A DNA stretch of 64,000 nt, from assembly GCA_031082005.1 (NCBI GenBank), contig JAVHLR010000001.1, positions 1,121,251-1,185,250 on the forward strand. The letters are read 5' to 3'. How positions within the stretch are numbered: the stretch's first letter is position 1; the number at the start of each line of letters is the position of its first letter. Under the pieces are notes generated by a model. That model was not told the DNA's origin, made no database searches, and saw nothing but the letters and a program-made list of their open reading frames with translations. Source of the stretch: Patescibacteria group bacterium (GTDB taxonomy: Bacteria; Patescibacteriota; Patescibacteriia; 2-12-FULL-60-25). Shown here in pieces: positions 38,801 to 48,140 of the stretch. The position numbers were made by a program, and so were the translations under genes.

Positions 38801-39865
38801 CTCCAACAGACGCTTGAGGCGGTTGTTGCGGTTGATCACGCGGCGATACAGGTCGTTCAGGTCGGAAGTCGCGAAACGTCCGCCGTCGAGCGCCACCATC
38901 GGACGCATGTCCGGCGGAGTTATCGGCACGACTTTCAAGATCGCCCAATGCGGTTCGATCTTCTGCAATTGGAATGACTTCAGAAGCTTCAGGCGGCGCA
39001 TGATGCGGTCGCGTTTGACTTCAGAGGCGCCTTCGATATCTTGCTGCAAAGCCTCGATCGTAGCGGCCACGTCGATCTTCGTCAGCAGTTCATTGACTGC
39101 CTCGGCACCGATCTTGGCTTCGAATACATGGCCGAACTTGAGCGACATCTCGTGATATTCGTTCTCGCTCAACACCTTCAAGGGCTTGAGGTCCTTGAGT
39201 TCTTTTTCGACACCGGAAAAATCGCCGTCCAACTCCTTGAGCTTCCGCTCCTTGTTGCCGTGCGCCTTATCCAGCTCATCCGTGACCTTGGCCGGTTCGA
39301 GCTTCTTGGCGTCAGCATTCTCGTTGATGCGCTTGACCTCGCGTTCGTATTCCGACTCGATGGATTTGCGTTTGCCCTTGTACTCCGTGCGGATCTGCTC
39401 GATGGTCTGCGTCTTCAGCTCCTCGTTCACGTCGGTCACGATGAACGCCGCGAAGTAGATGATTTTCTCCAGCGCCTGCACCGACATGTCCAGCACCGTA
39501 CCGATCTTGGACGGCACGCTGCGCAAGAACCAGATGTGCGAAACGGGAGCGGCCAATTCGATATGTCCCATGCGCTCGCGGCGCACCAAGGAATGCGTGA
39601 CTTCCACGCCGCACTTGTCGCAGATTATCCCTTTATAACGGATCTTCTTATATTTTCCGCAATAGCATTCCCAGTCCTTCGATGGTCCAAAAATCTCTTC
39701 GGCGAACAAGCCGGATTTTTCCGGTTTCTGGGTGCGGTAGTTGATGGTCTCGGGCTTGGATACTTCGCCATACGACCAACTGCGGATGGTTTCCGGCGAC
39801 GCCAGCTTGAGGCGGATCGCATCGAAGTCCGTGGTTTTGATGTTTTCTGATTGGAAGAAAGACAT
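35900..39865 (-). CDS. rpoC: RNA polymerase subunit beta'
   Basis: NADFDGDQMAVHVPL; zinc motif CYCGKYKKIRYKGIICDKCGVEV. Confidence 0.99.
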   Translation of the reverse strand: MSFFQSENIKTTDFDAIRLKLASPETIRSWSYGEVSKPETINYRTQKPEKSGLFAEEIFGPSKDWECYCGKYKKIRYKGIICDKCGVEVTHSLVRRERMGHIELAAPVSHIWFLRSVPSKIGTVLDMSVQALEKIIYFAAFIVTDVNEELKTQTIEQIRTEYKGKRKSIESEYEREVKRINENADAKKLEPAKVTDELDKAHGNKERKLKELDGDFSGVEKELKDLKPLKVLSENEYHEMSLKFGHVFEAKIGAEAVNELLTKIDVAATIEALQQDIEGASEVKRDRIMRRLKLLKSFQLQKIEPHWAILKVVPITPPDMRPMVALDGGRFATSDLNDLYRRVINRNNRLKRLLELNAPEVITRNEKRMLQEAVDSLIDNSARHSKTVLAATGKKRQLKSLADGLKGKQGRFRQNLLGKRVDYSGRSVIVIGPNLRLDQCGLPKIMALELFKPFIIAELIKREIVHNIRSANRFIEADNPEVWDILENIATNSVVLLNRAPTLHRLGIQGFYPKLIEGKAIQIHPMVCPAFNADFDGDQMAVHVPLTEEAREEARNLMLSTRNLLKPATGQPVMKPDKDIAWGIFYMTTLVEPKNEKVRAFSSPEEAVYVYKLGKLNIREKIKTRLTLGGPIFETNVGRIIVNRLFPTEIGYRNEAMGVKQLAEITRVIMERQGFEPAAVFLDKVKDMGFYYVSKSGFSYGIGELPEVKGKQALIDEGDEKVAQIEEQYKEGLLTKKERYALIVKVWTDVRDRIQKMCSESLVAQSSVAAMIQSGARGSVGQLSQVIGMKGPVANPRGEIIELPIKSSFREGLGVLEYFISSHGTRKGLTDTALKTANAGYLTRRLVDVAQDVVITDDDCGDTDGVIITHQECEQIGEPLLTRLLGRIVMKDIKDPETKKVVVKKGAVATEDDIKKIKLFKEPLQEAHVRSVLTCKMRRGLCQQCYGFDLAYSRMVQKGTAVGIIAAQSIGEPGTQLTMRTFHMGGVAGADITQGLPRVEELFEARPPKYRAVIAEVAGKAKVSQGERRIIETPSGEKVVDVAAGGKVISIEHTAVQEEVHVLGANDKAKAKDGAKIKAGDVIVTTGKNSKEVLAENDGTAKVTEDRVIVIYESPAVIEYQVPMGYQVLVKDGQEVTAGDQLTEGHMDLLQLFRLKGRDAVMLYMLREVLAIYASQGQKINAKHIEVMIRQMFSRVYVRDSGDTDLLPGEVVERTRAEAENKSAEVNGTKLAELEDLFLGVTKVSLSTESFLSAASFQETARVLINAAVTGKIDHLEGLKENVIIGRLIPAGTGFQAYGEDGELIEGREPEGDTAAEEAVA

Positions 39866-39877
39866 ATATATTGGTCG

Positions 39878-42800
39878 TTATTCTTTCGCGAATGAACCCC
39901 AGTCCGCTTCAGCGGCTGACTGGCTTGGCTCCGGAGCCGGACGGAATTCGGATGCACGAGGCGTATTCTCCTCGAGCCTCTGTCCGCCCTTCATGAGTTC
40001 GACGTCGAGACACAGACCCTTCAGCTCACGTACCAAGACGTTGAACGATTCAGGTACGTTGACTTTACGGATCGGCTCTCCCTTGATGATCGCCTCGTAA
40101 GCTTTTGAGCGTCCCGGCACGTCGTCGGACTTGATGGTCAGCACCTCCTGCAGGGTATGTGCTGCGCCATAGGCCTCGAGGGCCCACACTTCCATTTCTC
40201 CGAAACGCTGTCCTCCGGACTGCGCCTTGCCGCCCAACGGTTGCTGGGTGATGAGCGAGTACGGTCCGATGGAGCGCTGGTGAATCTTATCTTCCACCAT
40301 GTGGTTCAGCTTAAGCATGTAGATGTAGCCCACGGTCGGATCGTTCTCATATCGTTCACCGGTACGTCCGTCATACAACGGAATCTTACCGTCCTCCGGG
40401 AAGCCGGCCTTCTTTAGTTCCTCACGCAATAGTTCTTCCGGTACTCCATCGAACACAGGGGTCGCAGCGCGATAACCTAATGCGTTTGCCGCCAATCCCA
40501 AATGCGTCTCGAGAATCTGTCCCAAGTTCATACGGGAAACGACACCAAGAGGAGAAAGGATGACGTCCACTGGGGTTCCATCAGCCAAGAACGGCATGTC
40601 AGCTACCGGCACCACCTTGGAGATGACACCCTTGTTGCCGTGACGGCCAGCCAGCTTGTCGCCGACCTGGACTTTACGCAGGTCAGCCACGGAAATTACG
40701 ATCTGCTTGATCACGCCAGGCTGCAATTTATCCCCTTCTTCGCGCGAGAAGACGGTCACGCCCACGACCTTGCCGTGTTCGCCGTGCTCCAGGTACAAAG
40801 ACGTGTCGCGCACATCGCGAGCTTTCTCGCCAAAGATGGCACGCAAGAGTTTTTCTTCCGCCGAAAGGTCAGTCTCGCCTTTTGGCGTGATTTTTCCGAC
40901 CAAGATATCACCGGATTTGACCTCGGCACCGACGCGAACTACGCCGTTCTCATCCAGGTTCTTCAGCTTCTCTTCCGAGACGTTCGGGATATCGGATGTC
41001 ACGACCTCGGCACCCAACTTGGTGTCGCGGACATCGATGGCATGATGCTCGATATGGATGGACGTGAAACGGTCATGATGCACCAATCTTTCCGACAAGA
41101 TGATGGCGTCCTCATAGTTATAACCGTCCCATGACAAGAACGTGCACAACAGGTTCTGGCCCAAAGCCATTTCGCCGCGATCGCAGGAAGGGCCATCCGC
41201 CAGCACTTCACCGGCATAGACCTTCTGCCCCTTATCGACGCGCGGACGCTGATTGATGCACGTTGAAGCGTTGGAGCGTTGGAACTTGGTCAATTCATAG
41301 CGGTGGACTTCACCGTCCTCCGCTTTCAATTCTATGTAGTTCGCGGAAACCGAAGTGATCTCGCCGTCATCCGGCGCCATGATCACATGTCCGGAGTCGA
41401 TGGCTGCACGGCGTTCCACGCCAGTACCCACGATCGGCGCATCCGGCTTGATGCAGGGCACAGCCTGACGTTGCATGTTCGTTCCCATCAAAGCGCGCTG
41501 ACCGTCATCGTGTTCGACGAACGGGATAAGCGAGGTCGCGATAGACAAAATCTGTTTGGACGACACGTCGACATAATCGATTTCGTGCGCGTCCACGATC
41601 ATAGGTTCGCCGTTCTTACGGGCAGAGATGCGCTCTTCGGAGAAACGGCCGTCGCGCCCGATCGGCGTAGTGGCCGGAGCGGATGTTCCGCGCTCTTCGG
41701 CGAATGCGTTCAGATATACGATCTCACCCGTGACACGCGGGACGATGGGCAATTTGTCGATCGGCAATTTCATCAGCTTCTTGGCCAGCTTCTCATCCAC
41801 CTCATCGCCGCCTTTGGCCACGGTGTCACCCGTCCCTTCACGGACGTCGACACGCAGAGTCTCACCTACAGCGTCCTTGCCGTCGTTCTTCGCCCAATTC
41901 TTCACCTTGCGGTAAGGCGTTTCGATGAAACCATAATCATTGATGCGACCGTAACACGCCAGATGGCCAACCAGACCGATGTTCGGACCTTCGGATGAGG
42001 CGATGGGACAGATACGTCCATAGTGCGTACGATGCACGTCGCGGACGTCGAAGCCTGCACGCTCACGCGACAGACCGCCAGGACCCATGGCCGACAGACG
42101 ACGGCGATGTTCCAGCTCGGAGAGTGGATTCGTCTGATCCATGAACTGCGAAAGCTGCGAACTCATGAAGAATTCGCGCACCGCACCGATGACCGGGCGC
42201 GCGTTGATGAGCTTAGCCGGGGAAATCAAAGTGATGTCCTGCGTGGACATGCGGTCTTTGACGATGCGCTCCATGCGGGCCAAACCGATACGGAAACGAC
42301 CCTTCACCAATTCACCGATGGCACGGACGCGACGATTACCCAAATGGTCCACATCGTCCGGTTCTTCCTGCATGTTGTTGAGGCGGATGATTTCCTTCAG
42401 GATCAAGACCAAATCTTCCTTGGTCAAGATACGGTTCTCTTCCTTGGCCACATCCTCAACCACAACCGGCAAACCGAAACGCTGATTGAATTTGTAACGG
42501 CCGACAGCGCCCAAATCGTAGCGCTCGAACTTGAAGAACATGGCGTGGATCAACGACTTCGCGTTATCAGCCGTCGCCATATCGCCCGGACGGATACGCT
42601 TATAGACCTCGATATGTCCCTCGTCTTCGTTGCTCGCAGCGTCCTTGCCGATCGTCGCCTCGATATAATGGTTGAGCGGATGGATGTCGGCATCTTTGAA
42701 CAACTCCAATATCTCTTCGTTGGTGCTGTAACCGAAAGCACGCAAAAGCGATGTAGCCGCCACTTTGCGTTTGCGATCGATCTTCACCCAAATGACGTTG

Positions 42801-43336
42801 TTCTGGTCAGTCTCGAATTCGAGCCAAGCACCACGATCCGGGATGACTTTGGCTCCATAGTAACGGCGGTTGCGGTAAAGCTCGGCGGTGAAGAACGCAC
42901 CAGCCGAACGCACCAACTGCGAAACCACGCAACGCTCGATGCCGTTGACGATGAAAGTACCGCGGTCAGTCATGACCGGGATGTCGCCCAGATATACTTC
43001 CTGCTCTTTCGATTCGCCCGAGCGCTTGTTCACGAGCCGCGTCTTGACGCGCAACGGAGCATCGAAGGTGATGTTCTTGGCGCGCGACGTCTTTTCGTCG
43101 AACTTCGGTTCGTCCAAAAAGTAATCCACGAACGAAAGTTCCAGGTCGCGACCGATAAAATCCTTGATCGGCGAGATCTCTTTGAGCAGATCGCGGATTC
43201 CTGTCTCTAAGAACCAACGATAGCTCTGCTTTTGGATCTCGATGAGATCCGGCAAGGCCATAGCGTCTCGTGACGCCGTAAAGTATCGACGTTCAAGCTC
43301 CTTGGGGGCTTGGCGCCGGAAGACTGAATTTGGCAT
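39878..43336 (-). CDS. rpoB: RNA polymerase subunit beta
   Basis: SSQLSQFMDQTNPLSELEHRRRLSAMGPGGLSRERAGFDVRDVH. Confidence 0.99.
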   Translation of the reverse strand: MPNSVFRRQAPKELERRYFTASRDAMALPDLIEIQKQSYRWFLETGIRDLLKEISPIKDFIGRDLELSFVDYFLDEPKFDEKTSRAKNITFDAPLRVKTRLVNKRSGESKEQEVYLGDIPVMTDRGTFIVNGIERCVVSQLVRSAGAFFTAELYRNRRYYGAKVIPDRGAWLEFETDQNNVIWVKIDRKRKVAATSLLRAFGYSTNEEILELFKDADIHPLNHYIEATIGKDAASNEDEGHIEVYKRIRPGDMATADNAKSLIHAMFFKFERYDLGAVGRYKFNQRFGLPVVVEDVAKEENRILTKEDLVLILKEIIRLNNMQEEPDDVDHLGNRRVRAIGELVKGRFRIGLARMERIVKDRMSTQDITLISPAKLINARPVIGAVREFFMSSQLSQFMDQTNPLSELEHRRRLSAMGPGGLSRERAGFDVRDVHRTHYGRICPIASSEGPNIGLVGHLACYGRINDYGFIETPYRKVKNWAKNDGKDAVGETLRVDVREGTGDTVAKGGDEVDEKLAKKLMKLPIDKLPIVPRVTGEIVYLNAFAEERGTSAPATTPIGRDGRFSEERISARKNGEPMIVDAHEIDYVDVSSKQILSIATSLIPFVEHDDGQRALMGTNMQRQAVPCIKPDAPIVGTGVERRAAIDSGHVIMAPDDGEITSVSANYIELKAEDGEVHRYELTKFQRSNASTCINQRPRVDKGQKVYAGEVLADGPSCDRGEMALGQNLLCTFLSWDGYNYEDAIILSERLVHHDRFTSIHIEHHAIDVRDTKLGAEVVTSDIPNVSEEKLKNLDENGVVRVGAEVKSGDILVGKITPKGETDLSAEEKLLRAIFGEKARDVRDTSLYLEHGEHGKVVGVTVFSREEGDKLQPGVIKQIVISVADLRKVQVGDKLAGRHGNKGVISKVVPVADMPFLADGTPVDVILSPLGVVSRMNLGQILETHLGLAANALGYRAATPVFDGVPEELLREELKKAGFPEDGKIPLYDGRTGERYENDPTVGYIYMLKLNHMVEDKIHQRSIGPYSLITQQPLGGKAQSGGQRFGEMEVWALEAYGAAHTLQEVLTIKSDDVPGRSKAYEAIIKGEPIRKVNVPESFNVLVRELKGLCLDVELMKGGQRLEENTPRASEFRPAPEPSQSAAEADWGSFAKE

Positions 43337-43631
43337 GCAAATATTTTGCTACAGACGTATACAACCATCCCGTTCGGGCCGTGATCCGTTTGGGACCGTG
43401 CCGTCGGTGTGGATCAGGCGCCTACAAGATAAGCTGTACGCTGTTAGTTAATAATTTGGGGAAAAGTGCGATATCGACGCAGCCACAGACGCAAAAATTA
43501 CGGATGTCAAATCCGTTACATTCTTACGTTATTTTAGCGACGTAACCATTCAAGATTGAAGTGGGTTACGACCGGTCAGGTGAGAATTCTGCAGTTTTAC
43601 TCTCATCTGGCAAGCCGCATCTCGTGCGCGG

Positions 43632-43660
43632 ATTATGTCAAATAATCAAAGGTTAGTCAA
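43632..43660 (-). promoter_or_regulatory. Promoter for rpoBC with about 290-nt leader
   Basis: Minus strand TTGACT-N17-CATAAT; leader hairpin CGTAACC...GGTTACG at about 43541-43573. Confidence 0.7.
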
Positions 43661-43787
43661 GAGGGAAATCGGCTAGCTTATTATTCAATGTACAATTTAA
43701 TGTCATAATTAACATAAAAATTTGATTCTAAACAATATTTATCTAAAATAAGCCAAATATTTGATTACCATTCTGTTGCCATACCTC

Positions 43788-43816
43788 TTGACAAAATCGT
43801 CAAAAGGTGTTATAGT
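43788..43816 (+). promoter_or_regulatory. Near-consensus sigma-70 promoter, divergent from rpoB
   Basis: TTGACA-N17-TATAGT. Confidence 0.88.
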
Positions 43817-43943
43817 GTTTCGTTAACTAATGGAACGCTCTGTCGGTTAACATGCAAATTTAAAAGCGAACCAGTCTCGAAAGGAGAGCGAGGCCAATCG
43901 CCAATCAGACCCAAGCTTAACGGCTTTTGTTTGATGCCCTTCG

Positions 43944-43968
43944 AGACGCCCATATGCGTCTATTTTTT
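43944..43968 (+). terminator. Intrinsic terminator/attenuator in leader RNA
   Basis: AGACGC-CCATAT-GCGTCT-A-TTTTTT. Confidence 0.8.
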
Positions 43969-44183
43969 GTCGCCCATGACGACGCGGAGGAGAGAGATCT
44001 TACGGCAGTACCTCACGGTGTCTGCCGTAGAGGGTCAGAGAACCCAGACCAGCCGGTTGCGGCGCAAGCCGATTTACTGGCGACTCTGGCAGTAACTGAC
44101 TAAGGATGTGAAAGGCTTCTCGCCTCTTCACATCCCCTTCGTGTCGTCCTGGGTGAAACTAGCACCCTAACAAATCAAATTTC

Positions 44184-44244
44184 GTCGTTCCGAGCGCAAT
44201 CGAGGAATCTTTACACAAAGATCTTTCGACAAGCTCAAGATGAC
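44184..44244. repeat. Dispersed GTC(A/G)TTCCGAGCGCA..TCGAGGAATCTTT...CTCAAGATGAC hairpin, copy 1
   Basis: Near-identical to copy at 45003. Confidence 0.9.
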
Positions 44245-44676
44245 AGACAAAAAACACATTTTCTCCATACAGACGTGGAGGAGGAAAAACCCATCTTAAG
44301 TCCGAACCCGGATCCTGAGATGGTCGGAACAGATCAGATACCGCCGGCTTAGGCTGACGAACTCTGAACACACGTTCCGCGGATGTGTCGCCGACTTTAT
44401 GTCAACGACTATCCCCTCTACATCTGTCGGGAGAAATTCTGACAAAATTTTTGGCAGCGCCCTCTAGATAAGGGACTCAAACCGAGGGTGCCCTACCCAT
44501 GGGCCAAAACTCCCTAAACAGGAGAAACAGTGGGACCGCCCCAACCCACCGCTGCCGAGACTCCTCCTCGCTGGAACGATTCTGTTCCAGCGCTGGCTCA
44601 AGAACACGAAAATTTCGCTGATTTGAGCCAGCCGTAGTCGATCCTGAACCGATTACCTTCGCAAGGAGAACGGAAG

Positions 44677-44910
44677 ATGACGTACGACTCGCAGACTGAA
44701 AACGTTCGCGTCACGCACTACGACCCCGACGCGCCCTGGCCGACCCGCAAGCCGCATGCAGTGACGAACGCGATGGTTGTCAATGCTGTCGAGACGCGCG
44801 GTTCCGAGATCCTTTCGTACCGACGTGACACGCGCCGCTCCCCTTCCTGCGGCATCCTCGCGTCGTCCAGCGTCTCGCATCGCTCGCACCGCCGCAGCAA
44901 GAGCCACTAG
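44677..44910 (+). CDS. Small basic orphan protein (77 aa)
   Basis: ATG preceded by GCAAGGAGAACGGAAG; Arg/His/Ser-rich C-terminus. Confidence 0.5.
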   Translation: MTYDSQTENVRVTHYDPDAPWPTRKPHAVTNAMVVNAVETRGSEILSYRRDTRRSPSCGILASSSVSHRSHRRSKSH

Positions 44911-45002
44911 CACCTTCCCACCTAAAACCCCTTTGCCGAACCCCTAATTCGGCAATCCCCCCGAGTTTGTGACGCCAGTCGCAGATTCAGGCAGGAACGT
45001 TC

Positions 45003-45063
45003 GTCATTCCGAGCGCAGTCGAGGAATCTTTATATAAAGATCCTTCGACAAGCTCAGGATGAC
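45003..45063. repeat. Dispersed GTCATTCCGAG hairpin, copy 2
   Basis: GTCATTCCGAGCGCAGTCGAGGAATCTTTATATAAAGATCCTTCGACAAGCTCAGGATGAC. Confidence 0.92.
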
Positions 45064-45300
45064 AAAGGGAGTAATCCCTAGGCCGTGACTGTCATGTAGC
45101 CTTCGCTCAGGACGACAAAAATCATTCTCACGATAGACGTGGAGGAGAGAACACGGAGAGGAAAATTATGTGAACCGGCTCTTCGAGTTTAACTCGATGA
45201 CGCTGGTTCTCCATGAAAGTACTGATCCATCGGACAAGACGCGCTTCGGCGTAGTCGAGTCCCCTCTGCGTCCATCAGGAGAATATCGAGCGATTATTCT

Positions 45301-45364
45301 GTCATTTCGAGCAAAGTCGAGAAATCTTCCAGCTGGAAGATCCCTCCACGTTGGTCGAGATGAC
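45301..45364. repeat. Dispersed GTCATTTCGAG hairpin, copy 3, followed by a T-tract
   Basis: GTCATTTCGAGCAAAGTCGAGAAATCTTCC...GGTCGAGATGAC then ATTTTTTT. Confidence 0.88.
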
Positions 45365-45517
45365 ATTTTTTTATTCCATCACCGACGATCTTGTTAATAC
45401 CCCGCCTGTCTTAAACACCTCAAAAAGCGTTGAATTCAGACAGAAATCAATAATAAACGCTTAATTTAAATAAAAACTGTCTTTCTTATCTTTTGCTTTC
45501 ATTTTGTTCAATTGCCC

Positions 45518-45546
45518 TTGACATTTGCTGCAATTTCTGCTAGATT
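45518..45546 (+). promoter_or_regulatory. Sigma-70 promoter
   Basis: TTGACA-N17-TAGATT. Confidence 0.8.
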
Positions 45547-45603
45547 ATCGTATTGTTCTTAAACATCCACGTATTCATTCGGAAAGACATGGAGGTTTGA
45601 ATC

Positions 45604-46002
45604 ATGGCCAACACGACTTCTCCGGCTTTCGCTGGACAGGTCCGGGCCTCTCTCCTCATTCGCGTCAGGCCTTTGTGCCAAAACGTGAATATAAACCAAT
45701 TCGGCCTGCAAAGGTTATTGCCGATGCGGGCCGCCTCCAGCTCTTTCCGAATGACTTACGGAGGCGTTCCTTCCATGAAAAAAGTTGCGTCATCGTCTGT
45801 CGCTGTCTGCCTCTTCCTTATCATCGCCTATCTCTGGCTTGACGTGGACGTGTCATCGCTCCTCGTCACGCTAGTCGTCTTGGGTCTTGCGACCCTGCTT
45901 GTCTTGAAATCAGGCGGCCACGAACCCACCCATCTCGGCACGTTGCAGAATGGGATGGAGGAGTGGCGAAAAATCCGGGAATGGGAAAAATCCCGGAGAT
46001 AA
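45604..46002 (+). CDS. Orphan small membrane protein (132 aa)
   Basis: Two predicted TM segments (VAVCLFLIIAYLWL, SLLVTLVVLGLATLLVL); GGAGG upstream; start uncertain (an internal ATG at about 45776 is possible). Confidence 0.55.
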   Translation: MANTTSPAFAGQVRASLLIRVRPLCQNVNINQFGLQRLLPMRAASSSFRMTYGGVPSMKKVASSSVAVCLFLIIAYLWLDVDVSSLLVTLVVLGLATLLVLKSGGHEPTHLGTLQNGMEEWRKIREWEKSRR

Positions 46003-46014
46003 AGGAGAGTTGAA

Positions 46015-46236
46015 GTGGCAGTTGAAACAGAGAGCAGATTCGATTCATTGTATCCAGGCGTAGATCCGGAAGAATATCCGGGTCAGGACCCCATCGACTG
46101 GAGTTCGGAAGCCGAGACTGATCGTTTCCTTGCCTGCGAAGACGAGCTTGAATTCCTTCGGACTTCCGCAGCATCGTTCGCCTCGCACGACGAAGTAGCG
46201 CTACTCATCTTCCTCGCCCCCGAGGAACCGAACTAA
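46015..46236 (+). CDS. Orphan acidic small protein (73 aa, GTG start)
   Basis: AAAGGAGAGTTGAA-GTG; 12 nt after the 132-aa gene. Confidence 0.55.
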   Translation: MAVETESRFDSLYPGVDPEEYPGQDPIDWSSEAETDRFLACEDELEFLRTSAASFASHDEVALLIFLAPEEPN

Positions 46237-46646
46237 CGCAACGGAGCCAACGCTCCACCCACCTCTTGGGCGAACCACACTGCGTTCGCTCTCCCACAAG
46301 AGTATCGAAACCGATTCGATCCTGCTGCGGGAGATGACATAACTCATCACCCACCTTCCCACAACCTGTAAGGGTCTTGCACCGCCCAGCGCGGTCGGAT
46401 AACCCTTAAGTCACCCCTGTGGGGAAACAACGAGCCAAAGGATCCGTATCCTGAAGGCTCGAACAACCTCGAACAGGCCTGATGCGAAATGCTTCGGCAC
46501 GACGCATCGGACCTATGCACCTCGACAACTGAACAACTATCTTCCGTGTAACCGCACTGGCGGCAATGCACGGAACTCAAACGGTTAAGAGACAAACTGA
46601 ACGCAGGAACAATGGCGGGTAATCCCCGTCCACCAAGGAGTTCATC

Positions 46647-48017
46647 ATGAGCCGAAAGACCAAGGAAGAGAAGTTGGCCGAGAACAAGCGTCTTTACCAA
46701 GCCCTCGAGCAGCAGACCTGCCCCGCTGACAACGGGGTGCGGCAGGTATTCACCACGGGTCTGAGCAATCTGATCCCTGGAATCACCCCTCCGCCCGGAA
46801 TGCGGCTGGTTGTCAGCAACATCCCGAGGGTCAGCAACGGATTCCCTGTCTTGGTTTCCAACCGCGAGCTGTGCGTCATGCAGCTCAACCAGGACCCCGA
46901 GCTCATCGCTCCGGAACAGCTTGCGGCACTCGACGCAGCTACCCGACAGAGGTTCGAACACTACCAAGAGCTACCGCTCATGGAGTACGAACGTTACCTC
47001 GACCTCGAGTACGGAAGGTTCGATCAAGTCGCCCCGGAAGACGCCCTGAAGTTGCCCGCCATTCGTGGTAGCGGCGGACAGATCAAGGACGCACTGAAGG
47101 ACGGCGTGATGGACGTCGTGGTGATCAAACCCGACACCCATCAGTTGATTGAACGCACCGACAGGGACGGCAAGAAGTACCAGGTGAGTGTGCCCATCAA
47201 GCGCGGACAGTCGTACAGAATCAACTTGTACGATCTCAGCCGAGCTATGAGTCGCCCCGTGGGCGAAACCTTCAAGATCTTCGGTCGCAAGGGTGGACCC
47301 ATGAAGTTCGTCCGGCTGGCCGGCCACGTCGAAAACGACAGCCGAGGGCAAAGAACCGTCGCGACCCACGTGATCGTTGGCTGCATGCCGAGCAGAGATG
47401 CACGACGTGCGAACACTGATCGTCCGATCTCTGTCGGCGCAGCAGGACGCGACGGACGCGGCATCATCTTCATTATCGAGCTGCCTCTGGTGAAGGTCGC
47501 CATCTGGACCTACCAGACCCTCATCCTTCCCGGATTCGACTACAGCAAGCCGGAACCGGAGATCGAGGGGCTGAGCCTCATGGTCAGCTGGCTCTCGCTT
47601 TGCCCCAGCCCCAAGGAAAGCGTAGCTTTCATGGATAAGCTCCTTGAGGGAACCGCCGAGGCCATCACCTCCGACAAGGACAACGAGGGAATCGAGAAGA
47701 TCAATCTCGACGACCTGCTCGCGGGTACGACCAACGAAACTTCAACCTCATCCGCCGACGCCGTCGCAGTCAACGGCGACGCAACGGATGCTTCGGAAGA
47801 CGCGACGACCCAATCCGCACAAGCGGAGGAAGGCGCAGGCGATGCAACCGAAGAAGGCTCCGAGGATGACGCCCCCAAGGCGATCGCCTCGGACGACGAC
47901 ACCCCCGACAGCAACCCCGCCACCGAAACCGCTGCCGAAGCCACCGCGGCTGACGCAGCTCCTGCCACCGATACTCACGTCGAAATCAAGCCGGCGACCG
48001 CCGACTTGCTCGACTGA
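46647..48017 (+). CDS. Orphan 456-aa protein with long acidic Ala/Asp/Thr-rich C-terminal tail
   Basis: AAGGAG SD before ATG; compositionally normal first about 330 aa, then low-complexity acidic tail. Confidence 0.78.
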   Translation: MSRKTKEEKLAENKRLYQALEQQTCPADNGVRQVFTTGLSNLIPGITPPPGMRLVVSNIPRVSNGFPVLVSNRELCVMQLNQDPELIAPEQLAALDAATRQRFEHYQELPLMEYERYLDLEYGRFDQVAPEDALKLPAIRGSGGQIKDALKDGVMDVVVIKPDTHQLIERTDRDGKKYQVSVPIKRGQSYRINLYDLSRAMSRPVGETFKIFGRKGGPMKFVRLAGHVENDSRGQRTVATHVIVGCMPSRDARRANTDRPISVGAAGRDGRGIIFIIELPLVKVAIWTYQTLILPGFDYSKPEPEIEGLSLMVSWLSLCPSPKESVAFMDKLLEGTAEAITSDKDNEGIEKINLDDLLAGTTNETSTSSADAVAVNGDATDASEDATTQSAQAEEGAGDATEEGSEDDAPKAIASDDDTPDSNPATETAAEATAADAAPATDTHVEIKPATADLLD

Positions 48018-48067
48018 CCCCCACGTCTCTCAACCGTTCCGCAAAGCTCAATCTCTCGGCTTTGCGG

Positions 48068-48140
48068 GATCCCTTAAATCTTCCATAGGTGCATACCTTG
48101 CCAAAAGGGCAACATCATGCTATGAAGGACTTAAGGGATC
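48068..48140 (+). other. Long inverted repeat (hairpin) between the 456-aa and 204-aa genes
   Basis: GATCCCTTAAATCTTCCATAG / CTATGAAGGACTTAAGGGATC with inner TTGCC-AAAA-GGGCAA; followed by TTTT. Confidence 0.85.

Noticed and set aside
42023-43210. 395-aa plus-strand ORF
   Set aside because: Antisense to rpoB, same reason
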